DNA from: Brevirhabdus sp.
Lineage (GTDB): Bacteria; Pseudomonadota; Alphaproteobacteria; Rhodobacterales; Rhodobacteraceae
DNA: 63,576 nucleotides
Assembly: GCA_024637315.1 (NCBI GenBank)
Contig: JAGXFH010000070.1
Span: 1 to 63,576, forward strand
Reading direction: 5' to 3'
The position numbers and the translations under genes are program-made. The notes beneath the pieces were generated by a model, which worked only from the letters and a program-made list of their open reading frames with translations, was not told the DNA's origin and made no database searches. Numbering within the stretch: position 1 is the first letter of the stretch; each line of letters starts with the position of its first letter. Below are positions 55,001 through 63,576 of this stretch, one piece after another.

Positions 55001-56227
55001 ATGACTGGATACTACGATGCGCTGGAAACCCGCAGCGCGGATGAGCGGGCGGCGGATTTGAGCAAGAAGCTGCCCGCTCTGGTTGCAACGGCGATTGCCG
55101 CTGCACCTGGGTTGGCGGCGCATCTGGCCGGAGTTTCGGCTGCCGGTGTCACCAGCCCCGAGGCGTTGGCCAGGCTGCCGGTTCTGCGCAAGTCCGGAAT
55201 CGGCGCGGCGCAAGCCGCAATGCCGCCCTATGGCGGCTTCACGACGCGTGACCTGCACCAGATGGAGCACGTTTTCCAGTCGCCCGGTCCGATCTACGAG
55301 CCGGGGCGCACCACAGAGGATTGGTGGCGGATGGGCCGGTTCCTGCATGCCTGCGGCATCGGCAAGGGCGATGTGGTGCAGAACTGCTTTTCCTACCATC
55401 TGACTCCGGCGGGGATGATTTTCGAGAATGGTGCGCGGGCCGTCGGGGCCACGGTGTTGCCCGCCGGGACCGGGCAGACCGAAATGCAGGTGCGCGCCGC
55501 GCATGACGTGGGTTCCACGGCCTATGCCGGAACGCCGGATTACCTGAAGGTGATTCTGGACAAGGCCAATGAGATCGGACTGCCGCTGCGGATCACCAAG
55601 GCGGCGGTCGGCGGCGGGGCGTTGTTTCCGTCGCTGCGGCAGGATTACGCGGATCGCGGAATCCTGTGTCTGCAGAACTACGCGACCGCCGATCTGGGCA
55701 ACATCGCCTATGAAAGCGCGGCACAAGAGGGGCTGATCGTTGATGAGGGCGTAATCGTCGAGATCGTCCGTCCGGGCACCGGCACGCCGGTCGCGGCGGG
55801 CGAGGTGGGCGAAGTCGTCGTGACCACGCTCAATCCGGACTATCCGCTGATCCGCTTCGCGACCGGAGATCTGAGCGCCGCGATCGCCGGGATCAGCCCC
55901 TGCGGGCGCACCAATATGCGGATCGCGGGCTGGATGGGCCGCGCCGATCAGACCACCAAGATCAAGGGCATGTTCGTGCGGCCCGAACAGGTGGCCGAAC
56001 TTGTGGCCCGGCATCCCGAGGTCCGGCGCGCGCGGGTCATCGCCACCCGCGCCGGAGATACCGATGCGATGACGGTGCGGATCGAGGCCGAGACCGGCGA
56101 TGTTATTGCATATCAAGAGAGCGTCGCGGCTGTGTTGAAGCTGAAGGGCGATGTCGAGGTCGTGGCGCCGGGAACCCTGCCCAATGACGGCAAGGTGATC
56201 GACGACCAGCGGAACTATGACGGCTAG
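55001..56227 (+). CDS. Phenylacetate-CoA ligase-like (PaaK) protein with degenerate A3 loop
   Basis: A 408-residue ANL-superfamily protein closest to PaaK by layout: LPVLRKSGI, YHLTPAGMIFENGARAVGATVLPAGTGQTEMQV, LQNYATADLGNIAYES and the hinge/Lys region LPNDGKVIDDQR. The nucleotide-binding A3 loop, normally SSGTTGKPT, is replaced by VFQSPGPIYEPGR (91-103). Either it binds ATP with an altered loop or it has another activity. ATG 55001 has AAAAGGAA upstream. It belongs to the transporter and ligase block, and transcription is probably controlled at the GntR-type palindrome. Confidence 0.82.
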   Translation: MTGYYDALETRSADERAADLSKKLPALVATAIAAAPGLAAHLAGVSAAGVTSPEALARLPVLRKSGIGAAQAAMPPYGGFTTRDLHQMEHVFQSPGPIYEPGRTTEDWWRMGRFLHACGIGKGDVVQNCFSYHLTPAGMIFENGARAVGATVLPAGTGQTEMQVRAAHDVGSTAYAGTPDYLKVILDKANEIGLPLRITKAAVGGGALFPSLRQDYADRGILCLQNYATADLGNIAYESAAQEGLIVDEGVIVEIVRPGTGTPVAAGEVGEVVVTTLNPDYPLIRFATGDLSAAIAGISPCGRTNMRIAGWMGRADQTTKIKGMFVRPEQVAELVARHPEVRRARVIATRAGDTDAMTVRIEAETGDVIAYQESVAAVLKLKGDVEVVAPGTLPNDGKVIDDQRNYDG

Positions 56228-56257
56228 CCCCCGTTGATGCGGCAAAGGAGCAGTCGG

Positions 56258-57925
56258 ATGAAACAGTTGTTGATGTCGACCGTGGCCCTCTTGGGGTTGG
56301 CGGGGATGGTGCATGCCGACGTGGCGTTGATTGTCGGCAACGAGGATTACGCCGCTCTGCGCGATCTGCGCGGCGGCGCCGATGTCACCGCCGCCACGGA
56401 TGAGATCGAGGCGCTGGGGTTCGAGGTCATCGGCCTGGCCGATGCCTCTGCCGACGAGATGCAGGACGCACTGGAGGATTTCGTCGCCGCCTCGATCGAG
56501 GCCGAGCGGGTGCTGGTGGTCCTGTCCGGCCGGTTCGTGCACTCCGGCCAGGAGGCGTGGCTCTTGGGCGTCGATCAAGAGGCACAACATGATCTGGCGC
56601 GGCTGAGCCGCGCGGCGATGCCCCTGTCGGCGGTCATGACGGTTCTGGCGGCCCATCCCGGCAAGGCGCTGCTGCTGGTCGGCGAGGATGGCGAGATCGG
56701 CGCCGCGGATCAGCCCTACCTCAAACTTGGCCTCGGCATGCCTGAGGTGCCGCAGGGCGTGACGGTCCTGCGCGGCGGTGCGCGCGCAGTGGCTGGTTTT
56801 GCCGAGGATGTTCTGCCGCTGCCGGCGATGGCCGATACGGTCCGCGCGGCGCGGCGTCAGGGCCTGCTGGTCCAGGGCTACGGGCCCGAGGATTACCGGT
56901 TCTTCGCGCCGGCCAGACCGGTTGCGGGCCCCGCGACCCGGCCGCAGCCGCCCCAGCCCGGCACCAGCGATGCGGCTGCCTGGCGGGCGGCGCGAACGGC
57001 AGACACCATCGCGTCCTACCGCGAATATCTGCGGCAATTCCCCGATGGCGTCAGCGCCCCCGATGCCACCCGGATGATCCTCGAGATCGAATCGGAACCG
57101 AACCGGGCGGCACGACTGGCCGAAGACGGGTTGCGGCTGAGCCGCGACCAGAAGCGCGCCGTGCAGCGCAACCTGTCGATCCTCGACATGGAGCCGCGGG
57201 GGATCGACGGGCTGTTCGGCCCCGGCTCTCGGGCGGCGATCGCGCGATGGCAGTCGGCCAACGGCGAGCAGGCCACGGGCTATCTGACACGAGACCAGAT
57301 CGTGCGGCTGGATGCGCAGGCTGCGAGGCGCGCGGCCGAGCTGGAGGCCGAAGCCGAGGCGCGGAGGCTGGAACTGGAGCGCGAGGATCGCAGCTACTGG
57401 GCGGCGACCGGGGCGGCTGGCGACGAACCCGGACTGCGCTCCTATCTCAAACGCTATCCCGACGGGGTTTATGCAGAGATCGCGCAATCCCGTCTGGCGA
57501 TCTACGAGGAACGCAAACGGGCCGCCGCGGCGCAGGCCGATCGCACCGCCTGGGATCAGGCCGTCGCGGGGGGAACGGTGCAATCCTATCGCAGCTATCT
57601 GTCGGCCAACCCCAATGGGGCCTTTGCAGAGGAAGCCCGCGCACGAATCGAGGACCTGACCGAAGAGGACGAGAACGAAGAGGTCACTTCCAGCGCGCGT
57701 CAGGTCGAAGCCGGGCTGCGGCTTAACAAGCAGACCCGCTCGATGATCGAGGGCCGGCTGGCGGCATTGGGCCTGAAACCCGGCAAGGTCGACGGCGAAT
57801 TCGACAAGGATACCCGCCGGGCGATCCGCCGCTACCAGGAAGCCCGCGATCTGCCGGTAACCGGATTCCTGAGCCAGCAAACCGTCGTCCGGCTCATGGC
57901 GGATTCTCTACTGGGCCGACAGTGA
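56258..57925 (+). CDS. Pseudo-caspase and peptidoglycan-binding domain protein
   Basis: A 555-residue exported protein. The signal peptide is 1-20. Residues ~21-200 have the caspase (C14) fold pattern (ALIVGNEDYAALRDL; LVVLSGRFVHSGQEAWLLGVD), but the catalytic His position (SGHG) reads SGRF at 90-93, and no Asp-x-Cys follows the ALLLVGEDGE strand, so it cannot be a cysteine protease. Two PG_binding_1 domains (~300-355 and ~500-555, IDGLFGPGSRAAI and VDGEFDKDTRRAI) flank three repeats of the kind SYxxYLxxxPxGxxAxxA. It probably binds the cell wall. ATG 56258 with AAAGGAG upstream is preferred to 56234. It follows the PaaK-like gene by 30 bases. Confidence 0.82.
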   Translation: MKQLLMSTVALLGLAGMVHADVALIVGNEDYAALRDLRGGADVTAATDEIEALGFEVIGLADASADEMQDALEDFVAASIEAERVLVVLSGRFVHSGQEAWLLGVDQEAQHDLARLSRAAMPLSAVMTVLAAHPGKALLLVGEDGEIGAADQPYLKLGLGMPEVPQGVTVLRGGARAVAGFAEDVLPLPAMADTVRAARRQGLLVQGYGPEDYRFFAPARPVAGPATRPQPPQPGTSDAAAWRAARTADTIASYREYLRQFPDGVSAPDATRMILEIESEPNRAARLAEDGLRLSRDQKRAVQRNLSILDMEPRGIDGLFGPGSRAAIARWQSANGEQATGYLTRDQIVRLDAQAARRAAELEAEAEARRLELEREDRSYWAATGAAGDEPGLRSYLKRYPDGVYAEIAQSRLAIYEERKRAAAAQADRTAWDQAVAGGTVQSYRSYLSANPNGAFAEEARARIEDLTEEDENEEVTSSARQVEAGLRLNKQTRSMIEGRLAALGLKPGKVDGEFDKDTRRAIRRYQEARDLPVTGFLSQQTVVRLMADSLLGRQ

Positions 57926-58040
57926 CGGGGGTGCAGCGCCGAGGGATTCTGGATACGGTTTCGGCGCTTGACGGATCCGCCGGCACGGACAAACCAACCG
58001 GCATTCCGCCATCCCGTTCGACTCTCACATCGCCGCGAAC

Positions 58041-58709
58041 CTATTTCACCAGGATCTTGGCAAGGGCATAGCCGACAGCATGCATATCGGTCGGGTTCAC
58101 GATCTCGACGTCCATGTCGCCATCGCTTCCGTCCGCAGGCAATGCCGTGACCCGGCCTGTGCAATCATTCTGCGAGGTCGACTCGAAGGCAACCGGACCA
58201 TAGGTATTCCAGCGGCAAAGCAGGCCATCCGCTATTGGTCTTCCGGCACCCAGAACGACCGCTTCGAAGCTCTGGCCCGGCGCCACCGGATTTCGGACAT
58301 CCTTTAACAGGATCCTGAGATCGCTGAATTGATTGTTATAGGGATACATCCCCGCGACTCGACCAACTTCGGTGCCGTCGCTGGCCAGGACGATCAGGTC
58401 GTAGGGGACCTGTGCGGAGGGGATGGCGTAACCCGCTTCATCCAGTATTGGCTCGAATCCCTGCTGAAGCGTCACAGCCGAGCACTCGGTCGAGACCGTT
58501 TCAACATGTGAGGCGTAGGGCTCCGCCAACTCGACAGCGCAGGTCGCGGAGGACGGAATCACCTTGTCCCCGTCCGCAACGGAAATGACGATCTCACCAC
58601 CCAGTTGCACCGACCCGGCAATGATCCTTGTCTCAAAATCTTGTGCCAGCCCCAAATTCGCAGTCGCGATGGCCGCCCCCAGCGTAATGATTCCCAATTT
58701 CGATCGCAT
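58041..58709 (-). CDS. Secreted protein of unknown function
   Basis: A 222-residue protein with a signal peptide (1-22, cleavage GLAQ). The mature part is beta-rich with four cysteines (ATCAVEL, STECSAV, LLCRWNT, NDCTGRV) that could form two disulfides. Segments such as VQLGGEIVISVADGDKVIPSS and GQSFEAVVLGAGRPIADG look like two immunoglobulin-like sandwiches. No family recognised. It is convergent with the pseudo-caspase gene and probably monocistronic. Confidence 0.7.
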   Translation of the reverse strand: MRSKLGIITLGAAIATANLGLAQDFETRIIAGSVQLGGEIVISVADGDKVIPSSATCAVELAEPYASHVETVSTECSAVTLQQGFEPILDEAGYAIPSAQVPYDLIVLASDGTEVGRVAGMYPYNNQFSDLRILLKDVRNPVAPGQSFEAVVLGAGRPIADGLLCRWNTYGPVAFESTSQNDCTGRVTALPADGSDGDMDVEIVNPTDMHAVGYALAKILVK

Positions 58710-59078
58710 GAATCCTTTTCCCCGTCATTGCGTACGAAATCACCATAAACCGAAAATTCAAAGAGCGCTAAGTCCAGCTAAAGCAATCCCTGTCGTCGAA
58801 CGCGCAAACCGCTCGACATCAGCAATCCACATGGGGGTCGAAAAGACGACTGCCCTGTCACGGACGGTCTGTATTTCAAATCATCCTTCAAGGGCCGGTT
58901 GACGACATGGACGCCTTTCGAAAGCGGCAAACCATCCTCCCACATCGAAGACGTCCCGATGATCGAAAACATCTGCTGCGGCTTGGCACTTCACGCCGGA
59001 TCGAAGCCAGACCCCAAGGCCGGACCGGATCGCAGAATTCCCGGGGCGGTAGATGTCCGCGTCGAACGGGTCCGGGCC
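58710..59078. other. 369 bases without a supported gene
   Basis: Short frames on both strands lack ribosome binding sites and protein-like composition. The part next to 58709 is AT-rich and should hold the promoter of the secreted-protein gene. I see no repeat or RNA structure here. Confidence 0.4.
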
Positions 59079-59393
59079 TCAGCGTTGCGCAAGCTTCCCG
59101 AATTCGCTGTCCAGAAGCGCACGGATTTTCTTCGCTCCGCCGCGCAGGGCCGCTTCGACATTCGCATCAAAGTGGGTAACGGTTTGTGGCTGCATACCTT
59201 CGGGGCGGGCCTCGATGGTGCAGCGAATGTCATCAGGGCCACCCTTGGCGGCGTTGACGTCCGCCAGATGCACCTCGACTCGGGTCAGACGGCTTGTCAG
59301 ATGGCCAAGCCCCGAAACAACTGTATTTTCGGCAACTTCGGCAAGGCGATCATCACCCTGAATATTTGCATCGGTGTTAAATTGAAACTGCAT
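59079..59393 (-). CDS. Short HPF/RaiA-like ribosome-associated protein
   Basis: A 104-residue protein of the S30EA/RaiA family: a beta1-alpha1 start (MQFQFNTDANIQG, then LAEVAENTV), RVEVHLADVNAAKGG as the conserved strand, and a final helix rich in Lys/Arg. Such proteins bind the 30S A/P site and stall ribosomes in stationary phase. It lacks the C-terminal dimerisation domain of long HPF (~190 residues), and this form occurs in Rhodobacterales beside the long one, so it is not called hpf. ATG 59393 has GGAGGAG seven bases upstream. The start residue and SD are unambiguous. Confidence 0.85.
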   Translation of the reverse strand: MQFQFNTDANIQGDDRLAEVAENTVVSGLGHLTSRLTRVEVHLADVNAAKGGPDDIRCTIEARPEGMQPQTVTHFDANVEAALRGGAKKIRALLDSEFGKLAQR

Positions 59394-59916
59394 GTCGCTC
59401 CTCCGGTGTTTGATATTCGATTTTGCAGATCGTGCTTCCTGCCAGCCCCGGCGCAAGCGGTTCGCTGCACGCCAGCACAAGCCAGCATCTCTGGGTCGAA
59501 GAGATCGCATTTGCAAGCCAACCACAATGCCCGACGAAGACAAAAGAACGCCCTGACGACCTGCCTCGCTGCATATTCATCGCAGGGCGCAACAGCAAAT
59601 CCGCCATCCGTGCTGATCGCGACGAAGGTCGGCCCGCCACATTCGCTTTCGGCGTCGGTCAAACGCGCTTGGGAATTTCGCAGCGTGTTTCACGCGCGAC
59701 GGCCTGCAAGGGGGCGTTGCCCGCTTGAACCCCCAGGATATTTCTGAACGAAAGATCCAAGAAGTGGCAGGACTGTGCCGAAGGCTCGCAGCCATATCTT
59801 GTGTCTACCCCCTCCGTACGGCCCTGCAAAAGGCTTAACGAAGGGTGAAGAAAAAACTGACAATCAAACGATTTCAATGAGTTAGCTATCTGTCCACATG
59901 TGGACAGCGGCCCGGC
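59394..59916. other. 523 bases without a supported gene
   Basis: The region between rpmJ and the RaiA-like gene holds several short frames. The best minus-strand one (59297-59662) overlaps the RaiA-like gene by 97 bases and has no convincing start. A copy of the family intergenic element appears near 59731 (GGATATTTCTGAACGAAAG). An 18-bp palindrome is at 59890-59907. Confidence 0.4.
59890..59907. promoter_or_regulatory. Perfect 18-bp palindrome CTGTCCACATGTGGACAG
   Basis: A gap-free palindrome lies ten bases past the rpmJ stop. A 14-bp core copy, GTCCACATGTGGAC, recurs at 62560-62573 upstream of dinB. It has no loop or T-run, so it is not a terminator. Each half, TGTCCACA, is close to the DnaA box TTATCCACA. 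Confidence 0.55.
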
Positions 59917-60042
59917 TCAGCCCTGACGGGCCTTGAACCGGCGCTGAGTCTTGTTGATCACGTAGACGCGGCCCTTGCGGCGCACGATACGGCAGTCGCG
60001 GTGCCGGCTCTTGAGCGAGCGGAGCGAGTTCCTGACCTTCAT
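59917..60042 (-). CDS. rpmJ: 50S ribosomal protein L36, zinc-independent form
   Basis: A 41-residue protein reading [17 protein letters not shown], then [16 protein letters not shown] and RRFKARQG. It is the YkgO-type L36: only one cysteine remains, so the Cys3-His zinc site of the C+ form is absent, as usual in alphaproteobacteria. ATG 60042 has GAGGAGAGG five bases upstream. It binds 23S rRNA near the peptidyl-transferase base and is essential for late 50S assembly. It is the next gene after tRNA-Val on the same strand. Confidence 0.95.
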   Translation of the reverse strand: MKVRNSLRSLKSRHRDCRIVRRKGRVYVINKTQRRFKARQG

Positions 60043-60105
60043 GGTCCTCTCCTCTTCATGCGGCGCGGGGCGCCATTACTGTTCTGCCCCCGATCTAGGG
60101 GACGA

Positions 60106-60180
<75 letters not shown>

Positions 60181-60353
60181 GAAAGTCGCTTTCCACCCCT
60201 GCCTGCTCTTTAGGGCGCACCCAAACGAACAAGACGCGGAGGAGGCCGCGTCGGTCCGCAGGTCTATAAAAGGAGTCGGAGGGGCTTTCAAGGGCTTTTG
60301 GCGACATAAAGAATCCGCCTATAGTCATCGGATAGGACAGGAGGCCGCCACCC

Positions 60354-61205
60354 GTGCCATTCCGGCTTGAGATGCCTGAAAGCTGGACCACAAGCGTGGT
60401 CTTCGCCTCGCCCCATAGCGGTCGCGATTATCCGGCCGCGTTCCTCCGCGCCTCGGTGCTGGACGAGTTGGCGATCCGGACATCGGAGGATGCCTTCGTC
60501 GACGTGATCTTCGGCGCAGCACCGTCATGCGGCGCTCCGCTGCTGGCAGCGCGCGCGCCGAGGGCGTTCATCGATCTCAACCGGTCGGCGGATGAACTGG
60601 ACCCAGCGCTGATCGAGGATGTGCGTCGCGTTACCCATAATCCGCGCGTCACGTCAGGTCTCGGCGTGGTGCCGCGCGTGGTGGCGAACGGACGCTCGAT
60701 CTATGGCGGCAAGCTCAGTCTGCGCGAGGCCGAGGACCGGTTGGTGCGGTATTGGCATCCCTATCATGCGCGATTGCAGGCATTGCTCGAGGCTTGCCAC
60801 GCGCGGTTTGGCAAGGTTGTGCTGATCGATTGCCATTCGATGCCGCATGAGGCGATCGATTCGATCTGTCACGGACGCGGGCCGCGCCCCGATGTCGTAC
60901 TGGGCGACCGGTTCGGTGCGGCGGCAGGCTCCGAGGTGGTCGAAGAGGTCGAGGCAGCTTTCGCCTCGGTCGGCTTGTCCGTTGCGCGCAATGCCCCGTT
61001 TGCCGGAGCCTTTACGGCGCAGCATTACGGCCGCCCGTCCCGGGCGCAACATGTGGTTCAGGTCGAAATCGACCGGGCGCTTTACATGGATGAAAAGACG
61101 ATCCGGCCGAATGCCGATTTCGAAGCCTTCAAGGCGGTGATTACCAAGGTGGTGGCGCTGTTGACGGCATACGGTGCGCATGAGATTCCGCTGGCGGCTG
61201 AGTAG
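60354..61205 (+). CDS. N-formylglutamate amidohydrolase family protein
   Basis: A 283-residue zinc hydrolase of PF05013. VVFASPHSGRDYP gives the first metal His, VLIDCHSMPHEA the second Asp/His, and SGLGVVPRVV and HYGRPSRAQHVVQVEIDRALYM are diagnostic blocks. It hydrolyses N-formyl-L-glutamate to formate and glutamate in histidine degradation (HutG type) or related N-acylamino acids; no hut genes are nearby. The start is GTG 60354, preceded by a weak AGGAGG at ~60340. It is divergent from tRNA-Val and convergent with dinB. Confidence 0.9.
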   Translation: MPFRLEMPESWTTSVVFASPHSGRDYPAAFLRASVLDELAIRTSEDAFVDVIFGAAPSCGAPLLAARAPRAFIDLNRSADELDPALIEDVRRVTHNPRVTSGLGVVPRVVANGRSIYGGKLSLREAEDRLVRYWHPYHARLQALLEACHARFGKVVLIDCHSMPHEAIDSICHGRGPRPDVVLGDRFGAAAGSEVVEEVEAAFASVGLSVARNAPFAGAFTAQHYGRPSRAQHVVQVEIDRALYMDEKTIRPNADFEAFKAVITKVVALLTAYGAHEIPLAAE

Positions 61206-61259
61206 GATTTGCGCCGCAGGCTTCGCCCGTCTCGAAGATGGAACTGAACGACAGAAGGA

Positions 61260-62513
<1,254 letters not shown>

Positions 62514-62559
62514 GATGGCGCGATGATAGCCAAAGTCGGGCCGGTTGACACTCCCCCTT

Positions 62560-62573
62560 GTCCACATGTGGAC
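62560..62573. promoter_or_regulatory. 14-bp palindrome GTCCACATGTGGAC upstream of dinB
   Basis: The second copy of the palindrome near rpmJ (59890-59907), shared over its central 14 bases. It is 47 bases from the dinB start, a normal operator distance. Confidence 0.5.
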
Positions 62574-62723
62574 GCAAAGACATTTCTTTTCAAATCAAGG
62601 GGTTGGGAATTTTCGTTAGTGATTTGTTCAGGTTTGGGCTGTGGCGCGCGGTGGGGGTTGACGCAAGGGGTGGTGTTTAGCGGGGGAACCCCGCCCTGAC
62701 TTGCAAGGGCTAGCTGATGGATT

Positions 62724-62777
62724 GGTGGGTGAAACCACCCACCCTACCGGGGGAGCGGTGCGTGAGACCACTCACGC
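62724..62777. repeat. Two adjacent small hairpins
   Basis: GGTGGGTG-AAAC-CACCCACC (62724-62743) and GCGTGAG-ACCA-CTCACGC (62760-62777) are both perfect. They lie just downstream of the minus-strand HEPN gene's stop. The first resembles a hairpin commonly scattered through Rhodobacterales genomes. Neither has a T-run on the minus strand. Confidence 0.5.
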
Positions 62778-62785
62778 TTCCCTCA

Positions 62786-63412
62786 CTAAACAATTGCATC
62801 GATATCTCGCACAATGTTCTCGATCAACGTTGCTGCAAAATCGACGTCACTTCGGCTAATCGGCCAAGGAGTTCGCGGAATTGTCGGTTGTAAGTCGCCC
62901 TCGTGGGCAATCTTGTTCCTACGTTCAACGACCAGTGACAAATCCAGCTTTAGGCCCTTGGCAATTTTTGTCTTGTTGTTCGCTTCTGCGCCGCGCCTAA
63001 CTGCAATTTCGTTCCACAACTCGCATGAGGATATCATTCGCACCCCATCCGCGATATCGTCTGGAGATTGAAAAGTTATCCGGCTCAATTTATTCTTCAC
63101 ATCAAGGTAGAAGGCGGAACTCGCATCGAGCGGACTTGTGGCGTCCCGCACTCTGTGAATTGTCTCCGCTGAACAAGAAAATCTTCCATATCCCGGACAG
63201 GAAGGCCGCCTGCCTTCAAATATTTCAACCATTTTCTGCGAAATCAGTTCATGAACAAAAAGGTCAAGCGCGCTCACCCTTGCAACCCACTCGGATCGCA
63301 GCAATTCATCAGGCGATAGTGCACCCGTCGTTTGTCCATCAAGGTATGCATGAAGCCCTTTTATTTCGTTACACCGGCTCCAGACTGCTTCAAAATAGGT
63401 AATCGGAGTCAT
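62786..63412 (-). CDS. HEPN-domain protein (RiboL-PSP type)
   Basis: A 208-residue soluble protein. The first helices (LLRSEWVARVSALDLFVHELI) match the opening of the HEPN_RiboL-PSP family (PF18735), and residues 165-170 read RNKIAH, the R-x4-H catalytic motif of HEPN RNases, followed by EGD. Active HEPN proteins cut RNA in toxin-antitoxin, CRISPR and abortive-infection systems. The gene is visibly less GC-rich than dinB. Its ATG is four bases after the stop of the upstream partial gene, so the two form one operon. No antitoxin has been recognised; the partner would be the upstream gene. Confidence 0.7.
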   Translation of the reverse strand: MTPITYFEAVWSRCNEIKGLHAYLDGQTTGALSPDELLRSEWVARVSALDLFVHELISQKMVEIFEGRRPSCPGYGRFSCSAETIHRVRDATSPLDASSAFYLDVKNKLSRITFQSPDDIADGVRMISSCELWNEIAVRRGAEANNKTKIAKGLKLDLSLVVERRNKIAHEGDLQPTIPRTPWPISRSDVDFAATLIENIVRDIDAIV

Positions 63413-63416
63413 TCGG

Positions 63417-63576
63417 CTAAGCGGTCAATTCGATAACAGATTCTGCACATTCCTCGAAAGCGGCACGAAAAACCTTCATACTGGCTTCGGTCTGACCCCA
63501 CACAGCGCCACTTTGTTTTACCATTTCTCTGTCTAGGGCATAGACTGGGACTTGGAGTTCCTGTGAGAGGGCTATC
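63417..63576 (-). CDS. C-terminal end of an unidentified gene, operon partner of the HEPN gene
   Basis: The last 52 codons of a gene that continues beyond the right edge. The end reads QVPVYALDREMVKQSGAVWG, then EASMKVFRAAFEECAESVI and ELTA. It looks helical and soluble. Too little is present to name a family. It ends four bases before the HEPN start, which makes cotranscription very likely. Its identity would decide whether this is a defence or toxin-antitoxin unit. Confidence 0.6.
   Translation of the reverse strand, partial: IALSQELQVPVYALDREMVKQSGAVWGQTEASMKVFRAAFEECAESVIELTA

Noticed and set aside
54878-57880. A 1000-codon open frame on the minus strand
   Set aside because: It lies antisense to the PaaK-like and pseudo-caspase genes, whose motifs and ribosome binding sites are clear. 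The translation is rich in Arg, Gly, Gln and His with no domain. It is a codon-bias mirror frame.
59079-59393. Calling the S30EA gene hpf
   Set aside because: It lacks the C-terminal domain of long HPF expected in this group, and no ptsN follows it. It is described as a short RaiA-like protein instead.
59297-59662. A 121-codon minus-strand frame between rpmJ and the RaiA-like gene
   Set aside because: It overlaps the RaiA-like gene by 97 bases and has no ribosome binding site. The first 35 codons look protein-like, so I only note it.
59890-59907. The 18-bp palindrome as terminator of rpmJ
   Set aside because: The palindrome has no loop and is not followed by a T-run on the minus strand.
62514-62785. 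LexA (SOS) box before dinB
   Set aside because: No GTTC-N7-GTTC or GAAC-N7-GAAC could be found in the region; only single GTTC words occur.

Overview
The window is high-GC chromosomal DNA from an alphaproteobacterium, almost certainly a member of the Rhodobacteraceae. This is supported by a CcrM-type GANTC methyltransferase behind rnhB, a zinc-independent single-Cys L36, Hint_2 proteins, DUF3035, DUF4170 and DUF3775 proteins, a waaA-lpxK pair with a DUF4170 gene, a purH-lspA-DUF3035-M16-M16-mutL-rmuC run, and a recurrent family-type intergenic element. Genus cannot be decided from the sequence alone. Nearly all of it reads as vertically inherited chromosome; only the last ~0.9 kb is visibly AT-richer.

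Layout. 1-7.5 kb: divergent serC (5' end only) and serB, asparaginase II, IalB-like protein, rlmN, PAP2 phosphatase, LOG protein and dapD. 7.5-11.4 kb: a GluR0-like receptor channel and two Hint-domain proteins, one of which appears catalytically dead. 11.6-19.3 kb: dapE, a DUF2064 protein, rnr, a lytic transglycosylase, an EEP-family protein and an L-idonate dehydrogenase-like enzyme. 19.4-23.3 kb: a membrane-bound winged-helix protein, small secreted proteins, rnhB and ccrM with three GANTC sites in its leader. 23.4-26.9 kb: a DUF305 membrane protein divergent from a three-gene set (two paralogous secreted low-complexity proteins and an outer-membrane barrel) behind a perfect FNR box. This is the best candidate for an undescribed system. 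27-31.6 kb: alkB, mutY, a DciA-like protein, a DsbA-like protein and a class III CoA-transferase. 31.6-34.1 kb: the DUF4170-waaA-lpxK lipid A operon. 34.3-45 kb: heparinase-like protein, purH, lspA, DUF3035 lipoprotein, an active/inactive M16 pair, mutL, rmuC and DUF3775.

45-57.9 kb: a saccharopine dehydrogenase-like protein, then a long import-and-activate block: acyl-CoA synthetase, livG, livH, a VOC protein, livM, livK and livF. A two-domain protein of unknown function and a PaaK-like ligase with an eroded P-loop follow, divergent across a GntR-type palindrome. The block looks built to import a carboxylic acid and make its CoA thioester. A pseudo-caspase/peptidoglycan-binding protein closes it. 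58-63.6 kb: a secreted protein, a short RaiA-like protein, rpmJ, tRNA-Val(GAC), an N-formylglutamate amidohydrolase, dinB with an N-terminal zinc ribbon, and a HEPN protein in a two-gene unit cut by the window edge.

All functional calls come from reading translated motifs by eye. No database search or structure prediction was run, so subfamily and substrate assignments are inferences.
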